From Roseivivax jejudonensis (GTDB taxonomy: Bacteria > Pseudomonadota > Alphaproteobacteria > Rhodobacterales > Rhodobacteraceae): 64,000 nt of DNA. The DNA lies in the NCBI RefSeq assembly GCF_900172265.1, contig NZ_FWFK01000004.1:248001-312000 (forward strand), given 5' to 3'. The first letter of the stretch is position 1; every line of letters begins with the position of its first letter. The position numbers and the translations under genes are program-made. Positions 63,840 through 64,000 of this stretch are shown here, piece by piece. The notes beneath the pieces are model-generated. The model saw only the letters and a program-made list of their open reading frames with translations. It was not told the origin of the DNA and searched no databases.

Positions 63840-64000
63840 ATGCGGCCTTTCGTCCTCGCCCTCTTCGCCTCTCTCGCGCTTACCGGCGCGGCATCGGCGT
63901 TGCCCACCGGCGACCCGGCGACGGTTTTCGCGCGGTGCGAGGGGCGCATGGGGGCCGCGCTCGCCTTCGGATGGCTCGACGGCCGGCATGACGACCGCAC
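63840..64000 (+). CDS. Exported hypothetical protein (partial, 3' end outside window)
   Basis: The first 53 codons of a gene running off the right edge. The product opens with a clear signal peptide (MRPFVLALFASLALTGAASA, cleavage after ASA) followed by LPTGDPATVFARCEGRMGAA, which includes a conserved-looking Cys. No family can be named from this length. The codon usage and GC skew fit the neighbours. Confidence 0.65.
   Translation, partial: MRPFVLALFASLALTGAASALPTGDPATVFARCEGRMGAALAFGWLDGRHDDR

Overview
The window is GC-rich (about 70 %) chromosomal DNA from an alphaproteobacterium, almost certainly a member of the Rhodobacterales (Rhodobacter/Roseobacter lineage). The evidence is the broken-up his cluster (hisB-hisH ... 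hisA ... hisF-hisE), the aa3 oxidase operon order ctaC-cyoE-small ORF-ctaG-ctaE, the DUF1013/TrcR regulator, an E1-beta pyruvate dehydrogenase subunit with its own lipoyl domain, remnants of a gene transfer agent (GTA), and a dispersed 3'-end repeat family. I did not try to name the genus. About 70 protein genes and two tRNAs are supported. No rRNA, CRISPR array, insertion sequence or intact prophage was found.

Layout. 1-5 kb: partial SDR oxidoreductase, pyruvate carboxylase, a Cys-containing hypothetical and a MAPEG membrane protein. 5-11 kb: two tandem identical tRNA-Gly(GCC) genes, a GNAT/Lrp-type pair, and the histidine biosynthesis genes interspersed with small unrelated genes (YjhX-like, DUF2147, DUF302). 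11-14 kb: a 3-oxoacid CoA-transferase operon with a LOV-domain sensor kinase between its two subunit genes. 14-20 kb: topA, dprA, tldD. 20-24 kb: cytochrome c oxidase operon. 24-28.7 kb: rplY, pth, a serine hydrolase, DUF2237, then a minus-strand trio of a membrane LuxR regulator and two exported Asp-rich proteins. 28.8-34 kb: trpB, divergent pcaD-pcaB (protocatechuate pathway), a zinc alcohol dehydrogenase and an ArsR-type regulator. 34-39 kb: acyl-CoA synthetase, then dnaX-ybaB-recR. 39-45 kb: DUF1013/TrcR, RNase T2, an FG-GAP protein behind a 27-bp minisatellite, ferredoxin, a DnaE2 C-terminal fragment, a peptidoglycan-binding lipoprotein, DegP and a DksA-like protein. 45-50 kb: cysE and a pdhA-pdhB-unknown-short-E2 operon. 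50-58 kb: corA, sdaA, GST, rpiA, glutathione reductase and hflK-hflC-DUF2065. 58-61 kb: GTA remnant. 61-64 kb: SLC13-type permease, YmdB-type phosphoesterase and the start of an exported protein.

The most striking item is at 58.15-60.85 kb. A GTA g1 gene is followed by one uninterrupted 818-codon reading frame whose first ~171 residues are the ATPase half of the GTA large terminase and whose remaining ~647 residues are the C-terminal half of the GTA gp15 tail/host-specificity protein. The whole capsid and tail gene block that normally separates them is missing. The join falls where the two proteins carry similar W-x-x-E-L sequences, so this looks like an in-frame deletion fusion that killed GTA production. 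Other leads are the LOV kinase with no recognisable phospho-acceptor histidine inside the CoA-transferase operon, a pyruvate dehydrogenase operon in which the only E2-like gene lacks a lipoyl domain and has an altered catalytic motif, the poly-Asp exported proteins beside a membrane-bound LuxR regulator, and two unrelated tandem repeats that share a 27-bp period.
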